Shown: positions 14,780-23,821, numbered from the stretch's first letter. The stretch is DNA of 37,446 bases from JBILCM01 sp044353165 (GCA_044353165.1 JBILCM010000019.1:1-37446), one strand, 5' to 3'. A program made the numbers and translations. Notes: generated from the letters alone by a model not told the origin.

Positions 14780-15715
14780 TTATTTCTCCATGTTTCTTAC
14801 CTTTTCGGCCAATTCATCGATTTTACGCAATCGATGGTTGACGCCTGATTTACTGACTCGACCTCGCAGCATGGCACCGACTTCTGTCAAGTTCAAGTCC
14901 GGATACTGCAAGCGAATGACGGCAACTTCGCGCAATTTATCAGGTAGGTTCTCCAGTCCCATTTCTTGTTCTAGAAGCTTGATGTTCTCAACCTGACGCA
15001 CGGCTGCACCAATCGTCTTGTTCAAATTGGCAGTTTCACAATTGACAATGCGGTTGACGGAGTTGCGCATATCCCGCATGATCCGCACATCCTCAAATTT
15101 CAATAATGCTTGATGCGCTCCAATGACACTGAGCATTTCGATGATTTTCTCGCCTTCTTTGATGTAAAGCACATACCCTTTCTTCCGTTCGATACAGCGT
15201 GCATTCAACCGGTATTTATTCGCTAAGTCGCATAATGCCATCGAATGTTCTTCATAGATGGATGCAATTTCGAGGTGGTACGATGAACCTTCCGGATTGT
15301 TCACGGACCCGCCCGCAAGGAACGCTCCGCGTAAGTAGGAACGCTTGCAACAGGATTTCTTGATGATCGCAGACTCAATGCCAGGCGTGAATTGAAAACC
15401 ATCTTTTATAATGTACAACTCCCGGAGTAGCTCTTCAACTCGCCCCGGCACACGCACCATATAGATATTGTTTTTTTTCAACCGCATCTTTTTGCGGACC
15501 AACACTTCGGCATGCATGCCGAAGGTTCGCTTTAACAACGTATAGATGCGACGTGCAATGGCCGCGTTCTCCGTTGAGATGTCGAGGATGACCCGCCCGC
15601 TAGAAATCTGGATCGCACCGTTCATGCGAATTAATGCGGAGAGCTCGGCACGCATACAACACGGTTCTGTTTCAATTAAGGTTAATTCTTTCTTCGTTTG
15701 TGCGGCGAATGACAC
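14780..15715 (-). CDS. whiA: DNA-binding protein WhiA
   Basis: WhiA is a conserved Gram-positive DNA-binding protein linked to cell division and chromosome segregation, and to sporulation in Streptomyces. It has an N-terminal domain related to LAGLIDADG homing endonucleases (about residues 85-210, FLAGGSVNNPEGSSYHLEI) and a C-terminal helix-turn-helix (about 260-305, LTEVGAMLRGRVSKSGVNHRLRKI). The start is taken as the GTG at 15715 (311 residues): AGAGG lies eight bases upstream, whereas the GTG at 15724 overlaps that site, and B. subtilis WhiA also starts MSFASETKKEL. It lies 15 bases after yvcK, in the conserved rapZ-yvcK-whiA order. Confidence 0.96.
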   Translation of the reverse strand: MSFAAQTKKELTLIETEPCCMRAELSALIRMNGAIQISSGRVILDISTENAAIARRIYTLLKRTFGMHAEVLVRKKMRLKKNNIYMVRVPGRVEELLRELYIIKDGFQFTPGIESAIIKKSCCKRSYLRGAFLAGGSVNNPEGSSYHLEIASIYEEHSMALCDLANKYRLNARCIERKKGYVLYIKEGEKIIEMLSVIGAHQALLKFEDVRIMRDMRNSVNRIVNCETANLNKTIGAAVRQVENIKLLEQEMGLENLPDKLREVAVIRLQYPDLNLTEVGAMLRGRVSKSGVNHRLRKIDELAEKVRNMEK

Positions 15716-15730
15716 AAGGTTCACCTCTTC

Positions 15731-16711
15731 CTACACATTCCTCATGTTCACGAGCCGATAAATATGGTCGCTAAGTTTGGTGGCGTTGTGACGCAATACA
15801 CCTTGAAACTGAACGAGCTCATCTGCAACGACGTGCACACCGTGTGCCTTGAGCTGATCCAAGTCAACTTTCACGACATCCGCGCCTTGCTCGGCGTACA
15901 AACTTCGAACTTTGCGCGGTATATCACTATGATTTACAATAATATGATCGAATAATGCATAACCCACATGCTCTTCAATGGCACGTACGTGATCGAATAC
16001 GGTGTATCCATCCGTCTCACCGGGTTGTGTCATTACGTTACAAATATAAACTTTGACCGCATGAGATCGTTGAATCGCTTCAGCTATGCCGCAAACGAGC
16101 AGGTTTGGGATGATGCTTGTGTATAAGCTGCCCGGACCCAACACGATTGCGTCCGCTTTGTGAAGTGCATCCATCGCTTCCGGTAGCGGTTGCACATCCG
16201 GCGGATCGAGGAACACGCGCTTGATTCGCCCGCCAGCCTTAGGGATTTTGGACTCGCCCGTCACAATCGTACCATCATGCATAATTGCTTTAAGAACAAC
16301 CGCCTCATGCGCTGCAGGCAACACACTGCCTCGCACAGCAAACACACGACTCAGCTCACGTACCCCGGTCACAAAATCGCCCGTGATTTCTTTCATTGCG
16401 GCCAATATTAAATTTCCCAAACTATGTCCAGCCAATCCCGTTCCATTCCGGAAGCGATATTGCAACATTTCACTAAGTAGTGGTTCCGCATCAGCCAGAG
16501 CGCTCAGCACGTTGCGAATGTCGCCTGGCGGGGGAATATGCAGCTCATCTCGCAAGCGGCCTGAGCTTCCGCCATCATCGGCGACCGTCACGATCGCTGT
16601 GATCTCAACCGGCTTTTCTTTCAATCCGCGCAACATGACCGATAAACCCGTACCGCCGCCAATCACAACAACACGGGGTTTGTGATGCGTCGACGCTTCC
16701 ATCTCCTGCAA
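15731..16711 (-). CDS. yvcK: YvcK (gluconeogenesis factor, CofD-like fold)
   Basis: YvcK is needed for growth on gluconeogenic carbon sources and for cell shape in B. subtilis, where it binds UDP-sugars. The N-terminal VVVIGGGTGLSVMLRGLK is the nucleotide-binding loop, followed by VTVADDGGSSGRLR and PPPGDIRNVL, the family hallmarks. GPGSLYTSIIPNLLV lies in the C-terminal half. The start is placed at the TTG at 16711 (326 residues), which has AAAGGAG nine bases upstream. The open frame extends to 16750, but that overlaps rapZ without a ribosome binding site, and an ATG at 16702 is also possible. It follows rapZ and precedes whiA in one transcript. Confidence 0.94.
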   Translation of the reverse strand: MQEMEASTHHKPRVVVIGGGTGLSVMLRGLKEKPVEITAIVTVADDGGSSGRLRDELHIPPPGDIRNVLSALADAEPLLSEMLQYRFRNGTGLAGHSLGNLILAAMKEITGDFVTGVRELSRVFAVRGSVLPAAHEAVVLKAIMHDGTIVTGESKIPKAGGRIKRVFLDPPDVQPLPEAMDALHKADAIVLGPGSLYTSIIPNLLVCGIAEAIQRSHAVKVYICNVMTQPGETDGYTVFDHVRAIEEHVGYALFDHIIVNHSDIPRKVRSLYAEQGADVVKVDLDQLKAHGVHVVADELVQFQGVLRHNATKLSDHIYRLVNMRNV

Positions 16712-16727
16712 TGCCAAGTGCTCCTTT

Positions 16728-17615
16728 CTATTGCCGATCACGTTGCGCATCCCGATGGGTGATCCGAATGGTTTCGGCTTCGGTGCCTTCGAACGTCTTT
16801 GCTAAATATTCTGTAATGGCGACCGAGCGATGCTTGCCCCCCGTACAACCGATACCGATGACGACTTGGCTCTTCCCTTCTTTGCGATACTGGGGAATTA
16901 AGAAGTGCAGCAGATCAAGCAACTTTGCGAGGAACGTCTGTGTATCTCCCCATTTCATCACGTAATCATACACCTCGGGATCTCGACCCGTATTCGGGCG
17001 CAGATGATCTATATAATGCGGGTTGGGGAGAAAACGTACATCAAAAATCAAATCCGCATCAATGGGTACGCCATATTTAAAGCCGAAGGAAACAATATTC
17101 AGCAACATGTTATGGTTTTCTGTGTCCGTAAATCGCATCATAATCCGCTCTTTGAGTTCAGCCGGCTTTATATTGCTCGTATCCACGACTTGTGTCGCCA
17201 TGCCCTTGAGTTCCTCGAGCAATTGTCGTTCCAGCCTTATCCCTTCAAGGGGCACGTCTGTAGGGGCCAAGGGATGCCGACGACGGCTTTCCTTGTAGCG
17301 TTGAACCAATACAGCATCCGTCGCATCCAGAAACAGGATTTCGGATGTGAGTGTGTAGTGATTGCGCAAATAATGGAGCGACTCCGACAAAGCAGTGAAA
17401 AATTCACGTCCGCGCAAATCAATGACGAGGGCTACTTTCCCGATGCGCCCTTGGGACTGTTCGATCAATTCGGCAAATTTCGGAATGAGTACCGGCGGTA
17501 AGTTGTCAACACAGAAGAAACCCAAATCTTCCATGCTCTGCACGGCAATGGTTTTCCCAGCGCCGGACATTCCCGTAATAATTACCAATTTGGCAAGGTC
17601 ACGATTCGTTTCCAT
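16728..17615 (-). CDS. rapZ: RapZ/YvcJ family P-loop nucleotide-binding protein
   Basis: YvcJ (RapZ family) binds and hydrolyses nucleotides; E. coli RapZ is an RNA-binding adaptor sensing amino-sugar status, while the B. subtilis protein affects competence. The 295-residue protein has Walker A GMSGAGKT at residues 15-22, the segment VDNLPPVLIPKFAEL, the motif RRHPL and a C-terminal domain with GIGCTGGKHRSV, the phosphate-binding part typical of RapZ. The ATG at 17615 has GGGAGG 15 bases upstream, so spacing is long. It sits between glucokinase and yvcK; their ends are close, implying one operon from the promoter at 18644-18672. Confidence 0.95.
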   Translation of the reverse strand: METNRDLAKLVIITGMSGAGKTIAVQSMEDLGFFCVDNLPPVLIPKFAELIEQSQGRIGKVALVIDLRGREFFTALSESLHYLRNHYTLTSEILFLDATDAVLVQRYKESRRRHPLAPTDVPLEGIRLERQLLEELKGMATQVVDTSNIKPAELKERIMMRFTDTENHNMLLNIVSFGFKYGVPIDADLIFDVRFLPNPHYIDHLRPNTGRDPEVYDYVMKWGDTQTFLAKLLDLLHFLIPQYRKEGKSQVVIGIGCTGGKHRSVAITEYLAKTFEGTEAETIRITHRDAQRDRQ

Positions 17616-17645
17616 GTCTGCTGGTTGACGCCTCCCATTCCTACC

Positions 17646-18602
17646 TTATGAGGTGCGCAGATGCAATCCCGCAGCTCCGACAACACCCGCATTGTTACCC
17701 AACGCTGCGGGGACGATATCCACACCGATTCTCGCTGCTTCCGGCGTGTATTTCAAGAACACGTCGCGAACCGCATCGAACAGAATATCCCCTGCTTTAG
17801 AAACACCGCCACCCAAGACAAAACGTTGCGGATTCACCACAACAGCCGTGCTCGCCAATGCCTTCCCAAGGTAGAATGCTGCCCGCTTCACAATTCGCAA
17901 TGCGACTTCATCGCCCGATTTGGCAGCATCAAAAACATCTTTCGCTGCAATCTGGGCAATGCGGGTCAACATCGTCTTATCTCCACGCTCCACCGCATCG
18001 CGAGCCATCCGCACGATTCCTGTTGCCGATGAGACCGTCTCTACACAACCGTATTGACCGCAACCGCACTGAATGGCTTCCATGTCCGGCACGATTTGAA
18101 CATGGCCCAACTCTCCGCCCATTCCTGTTGCACCCTCATACACCGAGCCGCGAATGATAATGCCCCCGCCTACGCCCGTTCCTAATGTATATACAACAAG
18201 GTTTTCATAACCGCGACCCGCTCCGCCCCACGCTTCACCTAGCGCTGCAACATTCGCATCGTTATTGATTTTCACGGGTTTGTTCAACTTTTCCTCCAAG
18301 GCCGCTTTCACAGGAACATTCTTCCATCCAGGGAAATTCGGCGAGGTTCGGATTACCCCGGTGGCGAAATCCATAAAACCGGCAATGCCAATGCCAACAC
18401 CGGCGACCTGGTCCCAGTCGTTCCCTGTATCTTCAACTACGCGATGCGCGTAACTGGCTATATTCGCAATGACCAGATTCGGTCCGCCTTCGGTTCCCGT
18501 TACTCCTTCGAACGTATGGAGCAATTCCCCCTGTTCGCTGCACAAACCTACCTTGATCATCGTGCCCCCAATATCCACTCCTACATACAATTGCTGGGAC
18601 AT
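17646..18602 (-). CDS. glk: ROK-family glucokinase
   Basis: This enzyme phosphorylates glucose with ATP to glucose-6-phosphate. The start is set at the ATG at 18602 (318 residues): GGTGGAG lies seven bases upstream, while the ATG at 18620 overlaps that site. The phosphate motif VDIGGTMIKVG is at residue 9, the catalytic Asp115 is in INNDANVAALGE, and the ROK zinc site is formed by His167 and Cys179, Cys181 and Cys186 (CGCGQYGC), all intact. No DNA-binding domain is present, so it is an enzyme and not a ROK repressor. It is first in the glk-rapZ-yvcK-whiA unit with a strong promoter. This placement ties free glucose phosphorylation to sugar-phosphate sensing genes. Confidence 0.95.
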   Translation of the reverse strand: MSQQLYVGVDIGGTMIKVGLCSEQGELLHTFEGVTGTEGGPNLVIANIASYAHRVVEDTGNDWDQVAGVGIGIAGFMDFATGVIRTSPNFPGWKNVPVKAALEEKLNKPVKINNDANVAALGEAWGGAGRGYENLVVYTLGTGVGGGIIIRGSVYEGATGMGGELGHVQIVPDMEAIQCGCGQYGCVETVSSATGIVRMARDAVERGDKTMLTRIAQIAAKDVFDAAKSGDEVALRIVKRAAFYLGKALASTAVVVNPQRFVLGGGVSKAGDILFDAVRDVFLKYTPEAARIGVDIVPAALGNNAGVVGAAGLHLRTS

Positions 18603-18643
18603 CTGATTTCTCCACCTCATTCACCATTGTTGATTCTGTTATC

Positions 18644-18672
18644 ACTATAAGGCAACTGACCCGGGAGGTCAA
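18644..18672 (-). promoter_or_regulatory. Sigma-A promoter of glk-rapZ-yvcK-whiA
   Basis: TTGACC and TATAGT are separated by 17 bases, a strong match. The start near 18637 leaves a leader of about 35 bases. It lies just after the trxB terminator. Confidence 0.8.
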
Positions 18673-18686
18673 GAATGTGACCAGCG

Positions 18687-18718
18687 AAAAAAGCCATCCG
18701 ACCCGAGGGCCGAACGGC
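18687..18718 (-). terminator. Terminator of trxB
   Basis: On the minus strand GCCGTTCGGCC pairs with GGTCGGATGGC (11 pairs with wobbles) around a CTCG loop and is followed by six T residues. It separates trxB from the glk operon. Confidence 0.88.
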
Positions 18719-18747
18719 GTGTGTAGTATGTGAAAGCCTGGATGTAG

Positions 18748-19701
18748 TTACTTCGCTAACGACTGGCTCCAATCATGTACAGCGCTGCCTTCAAGGAAAC
18801 GCTCTGCATCAAGAGCAGCCATGCAGCCGCTTCCTGCAGCTGTGATCGCTTGGCGGTATTTGTGATCCTGTACGTCTCCGCATGCGAACACCCCCGGTAC
18901 ATTCGTCTCGGTGCTGCCTGGTTTGACCACGATGTAACCTGTCTCATCTGTGTCGATCTGACCATCCAAAAACTTCGTGTTGGGTGTATGGCCGATAGCT
19001 ACAAAGATCCCGTCGGTCTCAAGCATCTCTTCTGCTCCGGTGTCATTGTTCTTTACCTTCAACCCGGTGACACCACGTTCACCTGCGATCACTTCAAGCG
19101 GTGTATTATTAAGCGCCCATCGAATTTTCGGATTTTCGCGTGCACGATCCTGCATAATCTTAGAGGCGCGCAATTCTGAGCGTCGATGCACCAAGGTGAC
19201 TTGCGTCGCAAACTTGGTCAGGAAATTGGCCTCCTCCATTGCGGAATCACCGCCGCCGACAACAATGATCTTCTTGCCTCGGAAGAAAAATCCATCACAT
19301 GTCGCGCATGTGCTGACACCACGGCCCACATTGTCGCGCTCACCTGGGATGCCTAAATATTTGGCCGAAGCGCCTGTGGAGATGACCAATGCTTCTGCTT
19401 CGAGATCGTCTTGGCCTTCGACTTCCAGCTTGAAGGGACGCTTCGATAGATCCACACGGTTGACCCAACCCGTCTTGAATTCCGCGCCAAACCGCTCTGC
19501 TTGTTTGCGCATATGATCCATCAACTCTGGACCCATAATGCCCTCAGGAAATCCGGGGAAATTCTCCACCTCTGTTGTCGTGGTTAACTGGCCTCCCGGC
19601 TCAGGCCCTTCAATCACAAGCGGATTCATATTGGCTCGTGCCAAGTAGATTGCCGCAGTCAACCCTGCAGGGCCTGTGCCAATTACAATGACTTTACGCA
19701 T
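18748..19701 (-). CDS. trxB: Thioredoxin-disulfide reductase
   Basis: A flavoprotein that reduces thioredoxin with NADPH. The FAD motif is VIGTGPAGLTAAIYLARA at the N-terminus, the redox cysteines are Cys132 and Cys135 (STCATCDGFF), and the NADPH motif is VVGGGDSAMEEA. The C-terminal FAD segment is VPGVFACGDVQD. The start is the ATG at 19701 (317 residues), with GGAGG eight bases upstream; a GTG one codon earlier is also in frame. Length is normal for the low-molecular-weight type. It lies 63 bases after the TPR gene and is ended by a strong terminator; a weak TATAAA box in the gap may add a promoter. Confidence 0.97.
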   Translation of the reverse strand: MRKVIVIGTGPAGLTAAIYLARANMNPLVIEGPEPGGQLTTTTEVENFPGFPEGIMGPELMDHMRKQAERFGAEFKTGWVNRVDLSKRPFKLEVEGQDDLEAEALVISTGASAKYLGIPGERDNVGRGVSTCATCDGFFFRGKKIIVVGGGDSAMEEANFLTKFATQVTLVHRRSELRASKIMQDRARENPKIRWALNNTPLEVIAGERGVTGLKVKNNDTGAEEMLETDGIFVAIGHTPNTKFLDGQIDTDETGYIVVKPGSTETNVPGVFACGDVQDHKYRQAITAAGSGCMAALDAERFLEGSAVHDWSQSLAK

Positions 19702-19764
19702 CACGTGCGCCTCCTTGCTACACCATCTGTTTATAATGATTCTCGTTGGATTGTTGCAGTAATC

Positions 19765-21513
19765 TTACACTTTTTTGTCCAGGTTCGCAAAGATGGCCTG
19801 CATTTTGTCCCCTAATCCGCAAACTTCATCCATCTGTTTGGCGTGCTTGCTCACCGTGGCAATTGAAACCTGATAACGCTGAGCCGTGTCTTGATAGGAT
19901 GCTGTACGTCGATGCATCTTCGCCGTCAAATATTCAAGAGCTGCCGCCCATCCCTCTTTTTTCGTAATTTTCGGCGTCGTCGGGTAGGTGCGTGTCAAAA
20001 ATTCAACCCACACCGTCACCATGTCATATTGTTGAATCATATCGTAACGAGCGGACATCCGCACCATCGCCAAGTCCATCACTGCTTGCCAATCCGCTTC
20101 CCATACCGGCAAATTCGGCGTATAAACGGCATGTTCGAACATGACTTCATGCCCGCCAATAACCGCAGGAATGGGTCCCTGGTAACCTGCACTGCGTAAT
20201 GCAAACAGGATCATCTTCTTGACATACTCATCCTCACGCGGGACAAGCAGCATCTTTCGCAAGATTGCGGCAATCTCTTCATCGCCTAATAGTCCGAAAG
20301 CTTGCACAGCTTGCAGTTTCGTTGGACGATCGTTCGAGGACAGGGCCCACATAAATCCAGCATGAACCAATGGATCCCGCTTCACACGTTCAGGTATTGA
20401 CCCGTTGTGCCGTGCCCTTTGCAAATGTCGGAACTGTTCTTCGAAAGACAGATGATAATGGTAACTGATCGGAATCATGTCCTTCATGGGCATTGAGGGT
20501 TGAATCCGGTCTAACACCGTCAAGTAGAATGCAGGAACATCGGAACCGGGATCTAGTTTTTCTGCTTGTTTCCACAACCTGCGAGCATCGGTGTACTGCC
20601 CGATGTTGTAACTTGCAACAGCCGCATAATGAAACAAGCATGGATCGCTCTGACCCGCTTCACTTTTCAACAAACGTTGCAGATGATGAAGAGCGGTCTT
20701 GTGATGCCCGAGCACCCCCAACGTCGTCGCCAACTTAAACGCATGCTCATGATGAAACGGCTTCAGTTTGTCTAACACACGCAACAGTTTCTCTATTTCT
20801 TCAAGTTCACCTGTATGTTGATAGAACACCGCGAGATTGCATAACGCATGCAAATTGCCTTGCTCTGCATCGAGCACTCGCTTCACAGCGTTCATCGCTT
20901 CTTTGGTGCGCCCCACATAAAAGTACGCCAAAGCCAAGTTGTTGTGGGCGGCCAGGAAATCGGGATGCTGTCTAACCAACCTCTCAAGTAAGCGGATGGC
21001 TTCTGTAAATTTCCCTTCTTCTAATAACGCTCTTGCCCTGTCATGCTCGAACATGCCCTGGCGGCTTTTGATTTTCGTGACCTTCGTAGGCCGTTCCAAC
21101 TCATAACTTAACAATTCGATCATTTCTTCTGATTCTTCAAGATAATGACCATGAATATCGTTCTCCAAATAAAGAACCAGTGCGTCTTCTGCCGCTTCGA
21201 AGTCCTCCATGTTGGCATAATTATTCGACATGTAGAAATAACATTCCGTCATGGTTGGATCGATCTGCTCGACCACATGCTTCAATACGCGATTGGATTC
21301 GGCATATTCTCCCATCTCAGAAAGAATGCCCGCCATGTTGCAATGATTCGCAGGGTTCTCTGGCTCATATTCAACCGCTTTGCGAAAATATTTCAACGCT
21401 TTGTCATAGTGATACCGGTCTAATGATTTAACGGCTTTGTCCAAGAAGAACGCAGCATCCATAACAAGGGGTATGACTTTACGCGGTTGCGTTCGTTGCT
21501 TTGTCTTCACCAT
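19765..21513 (-). CDS. TPR-repeat protein with C-terminal helix-turn-helix
   Basis: A 582-residue cytoplasmic protein with no signal peptide. TPR-like units are visible at about residues 21-90 (ALKYFRKAVEYEPENPANHCN) and at about 155-325 (AIRLLERLVRQHPDFLAAHNN, LHALCNLAVFYQHTGE, ALHHLQRLLKSE). The middle part (about 340-520) is helical and not recognised. The C-terminal segment at about 539-561 (SYQDTAQRYQVSIATVSKHA) reads as a helix-turn-helix, so the protein may bind DNA or be a regulator. Its place between trxB and hisI corresponds to B. subtilis yvcD, also a TPR protein, but the HTH could not be compared. A TGT-TATACT promoter lies upstream. Function is unknown. Confidence 0.85.
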   Translation of the reverse strand: MVKTKQRTQPRKVIPLVMDAAFFLDKAVKSLDRYHYDKALKYFRKAVEYEPENPANHCNMAGILSEMGEYAESNRVLKHVVEQIDPTMTECYFYMSNNYANMEDFEAAEDALVLYLENDIHGHYLEESEEMIELLSYELERPTKVTKIKSRQGMFEHDRARALLEEGKFTEAIRLLERLVRQHPDFLAAHNNLALAYFYVGRTKEAMNAVKRVLDAEQGNLHALCNLAVFYQHTGELEEIEKLLRVLDKLKPFHHEHAFKLATTLGVLGHHKTALHHLQRLLKSEAGQSDPCLFHYAAVASYNIGQYTDARRLWKQAEKLDPGSDVPAFYLTVLDRIQPSMPMKDMIPISYHYHLSFEEQFRHLQRARHNGSIPERVKRDPLVHAGFMWALSSNDRPTKLQAVQAFGLLGDEEIAAILRKMLLVPREDEYVKKMILFALRSAGYQGPIPAVIGGHEVMFEHAVYTPNLPVWEADWQAVMDLAMVRMSARYDMIQQYDMVTVWVEFLTRTYPTTPKITKKEGWAAALEYLTAKMHRRTASYQDTAQRYQVSIATVSKHAKQMDEVCGLGDKMQAIFANLDKKV

Positions 21514-21543
21514 CGATGATCGGCACCTCCATCTTATGATGAG

Positions 21544-21552
21544 AGTATAACA
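21544..21552 (-). promoter_or_regulatory. Extended -10 promoter of the TPR gene
   Basis: TGT followed by TATACT lies about 31 bases before the TPR gene's ATG, in the gap after hisI. The -35 region is weak (TTACGG at 18 bases). It would allow expression independent of the his operon. Confidence 0.5.
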
Positions 21553-21593
21553 TAGTTTAAAGTCAGACCGTAATAGCTTCTCGATCGTTACTT

Positions 21594-22298
21594 TTACGCT
21601 TCCGGTTTCGGGTGATGTCGCCGTTCAAGTTCCTTAAGCACTTCATCCAGCGGCAATTTCTGTTCTTGCAACAACACCAACAGATGGAATAGGAGATCGC
21701 TCGCCTCGTAACGCAATTCCTCTGCACTGCGATTTTTCGCGGCAATGATCACTTCCGCAGCTTCTTCGCCGACTTTCTTCAGTATTTTATCGACACCTTT
21801 ATCAAATAAATACGTCGTATAAGCGCCCTCAGGACGCTCAACTTCGCGCTCAGCGATGGTCCGCTCCAATGATTCAATAATGGCGAAACGATTGTTGGTG
21901 TTGATATTGACATTGTCAGAGTTCGCCTTGTGGTCAGGTGCTCCCTGGCCCGATCCTTCATGATCCCACGCACGAAAGAAACAAGTGATTTCGCCGGTAT
22001 GGCATGCCGGTCCTTGGGGCGTCACTTCTATGAGCAGGGTATCGCCGTCACAATCCAGCTTCATCAATTGAATTCGTTGCGTGTGACCCGAGGTGGCGCC
22101 TTTGTGCCATAACGCGCTGCGGGATCTGCTCCAGAATACCGTCTCGCCCTGGTCGAACGACATCAGCAACGATTCCCGATTCATATAAGCCATCATCAAG
22201 ACGTCTTTCGATACACCATCTTGCACAATTGCGGGCACGAGTCCACGCTCGTCCCAATGGATTTGAGCCAACAGCTCGTCTCTTGAAATTACAGGCAC
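21594..22298 (-). CDS. hisI: Bifunctional phosphoribosyl-AMP cyclohydrolase / phosphoribosyl-ATP pyrophosphatase HisIE
   Basis: This protein catalyses steps two and three of histidine synthesis. The N-terminal cyclohydrolase domain (about 1-115) has FWSRSRSALWHKGATSGHTQ and the metal-binding DCDGDTLL with a later CHTGE. The C-terminal pyrophosphatase domain (about 140-225) has KILKKVGEEAAEVIIAAKN, with the conserved metal-binding glutamates. A short acidic or polar linker (HKANSDNVNINTN) joins them. It starts with a GTG at 22298 that overlaps the hisF stop by ten bases, so translation is coupled. It is last in the his operon. Confidence 0.96.
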   Translation of the reverse strand: MPVISRDELLAQIHWDERGLVPAIVQDGVSKDVLMMAYMNRESLLMSFDQGETVFWSRSRSALWHKGATSGHTQRIQLMKLDCDGDTLLIEVTPQGPACHTGEITCFFRAWDHEGSGQGAPDHKANSDNVNINTNNRFAIIESLERTIAEREVERPEGAYTTYLFDKGVDKILKKVGEEAAEVIIAAKNRSAEELRYEASDLLFHLLVLLQEQKLPLDEVLKELERRHHPKPEA

Positions 22299-23053
22299 CG
22301 CACTTCCACTCCATTCGCTGTCAAATGGTCTTTCACATCTTGAATCGTCATTTCTTTGTAATGAAAAATGGTTGCCGCCAACCCCGCATCCGCTTTCCCT
22401 TCACGAAAGACTTGGGCAAAATGTTCCACCCGCCCCGCGCCGCCCGATGCGATGACAGGAATGGATACCGCATCGGAGACCGCACGCGTGAGTGGCACAT
22501 CAAAGCCATCTTTCGTTCCATCCGCATCCATAGAGGTCAGCAACAATTCGCCTGCACCTAGCCGCTCCGCCTGGATCGCCCATTCAATTGCACGAATTCC
22601 GGTCGGATTGCGACCGCCGTGCGTATACACTTCCCAAGTTCCCCAAGCTGCATTGAACCTGGCATCTATCGCAACGACAATACATTGGCTGCCGAACTTG
22701 CGTGCGCCGTCGGTGATCAGCTGCGGGTTGCGAATGGCTGCGGTGTTGATTCCGGTTTTGTCGGCACCCGCACGAAGCAGTCGTTTCATATCATCGACAG
22801 AGGCGATCCCTCCCCCAACGGTGAAGGGGATTGTAATTTCGCCAGCGGTCTGGCGTACGACATCGACCATTGTAGCACGGCCTTCATGCGATGCCGAGAT
22901 ATCTAAGAATACAAGTTCATCCGCGCCTTCCCGGTCGTAGACGGATGCCAATTCGACCGGATCGCCCGCGTCACGCAGGTTGATGAAGTTCACACCTTTC
23001 ACCACGCGGCCGTCCTTCACATCAAGACACGGGATGATTCGTTTCGTCAGCAT
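22289..23053 (-). CDS. hisF: Imidazole glycerol phosphate synthase, cyclase subunit HisF
   Basis: With HisH this forms the heterodimer that makes imidazole glycerol phosphate and AICAR. The 254-residue TIM barrel has catalytic Asp11 (IIPCLDVKDGRVVKG) and a second aspartate in CIVVAIDARF. Phosphate-binding segments are VGGGIASVDDM and VIASGGAGRVEHF. The N-terminal MLTKRIIPCLDV is the standard start. It lies nine bases after hisA and overlaps hisI by ten bases. Length is normal. Confidence 0.97.
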   Translation of the reverse strand: MLTKRIIPCLDVKDGRVVKGVNFINLRDAGDPVELASVYDREGADELVFLDISASHEGRATMVDVVRQTAGEITIPFTVGGGIASVDDMKRLLRAGADKTGINTAAIRNPQLITDGARKFGSQCIVVAIDARFNAAWGTWEVYTHGGRNPTGIRAIEWAIQAERLGAGELLLTSMDADGTKDGFDVPLTRAVSDAVSIPVIASGGAGRVEHFAQVFREGKADAGLAATIFHYKEMTIQDVKDHLTANGVEVRCL

Positions 23054-23062
23054 AACGGTATG

Positions 23063-23821
23063 TTATACCCCTTTCCCTGCTTGAAGTCGTTCCAATGCAT
23101 CGCTTAAATCTATCGCCCCAGTGTACAAGGCTTTGCCAACGATAGCGCCACAAACCCCATCGCTCACGTGCGCTGCGAGTTGTTGCAAGTCCGAAAACTG
23201 CGATACCCCACCCGATGCAATCACGTGGCGGCCGCATGCGCGCGCAAGATCCACAATCGCCTTCGTATTGGGTCCCGACATCGTGCCATCCCTTGCAATA
23301 TCCGTGAAGATGAATGTCTGCGCACCTGCGGCTGCCAACGTCTGCGCGAGCGCATCCGCGCGCACCTCCGACGTTTCTAACCATCCACGCGTCGCCACAT
23401 AACCGTCTCTTGCATCGATCCCAATCGCAATTTTGCCGCCATACCGCTGCAGTGCGGACTCCACGAACGCGCGGTCTTCGATCGCGGCCGTCCCAAGAAT
23501 GACGCGTGATACGCCAAGCGCCAACAACTGCTCAACATGCTCCAATTTGCGCAATCCGCCGCCGACCTGCACAGGCATCCTCACGGCCTGAATAATCCCT
23601 TCGATGGCGGCCAAATTCGTCGGTTGTCCGGCCTTCGCACCGTCAAGGTCGACAACATGGAGCCATGTCGCTCCCTCGCGTTCGAAGCGCTCCCCCATCT
23701 CTGCGGGTCGATCGCCATAGACGGTTTCTTGGTTATAATCACCCTGAAATAAGCGTACACACTTGCCGCCGCGAATATCGATCGCAGGGTAAACGACAAA
23801 TTCATTATTCATGAAGTTCAT
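23063..23821 (-). CDS. hisA: ProFAR isomerase HisA
   Basis: This isomerase opens the ribose ring of ProFAR to PRFAR (step four). The 252-residue TIM barrel has the catalytic acid in YPAIDIRGGKCVRLFQGD and the partner aspartate in IAIGIDARDGYVATRGW. Phosphate loops are VGGGLRKLEHV and VIASGGVSQFSDL. The ATG at 23821 overlaps the hisH stop (ATGA), so the genes are coupled. A second ATG three codons on (MNNEFVVYPA) is also possible. HisA and HisF are paralogues, as in all his operons. Confidence 0.97.
   Translation of the reverse strand: MNFMNNEFVVYPAIDIRGGKCVRLFQGDYNQETVYGDRPAEMGERFEREGATWLHVVDLDGAKAGQPTNLAAIEGIIQAVRMPVQVGGGLRKLEHVEQLLALGVSRVILGTAAIEDRAFVESALQRYGGKIAIGIDARDGYVATRGWLETSEVRADALAQTLAAAGAQTFIFTDIARDGTMSGPNTKAIVDLARACGRHVIASGGVSQFSDLQQLAAHVSDGVCGAIVGKALYTGAIDLSDALERLQAGKGV

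Noticed and set aside
14839..15715. Homing endonuclease in WhiA
   Set aside because: The LAGLIDADG-related domain is the normal WhiA domain and lacks the catalytic acidic motif; it is not a mobile element.
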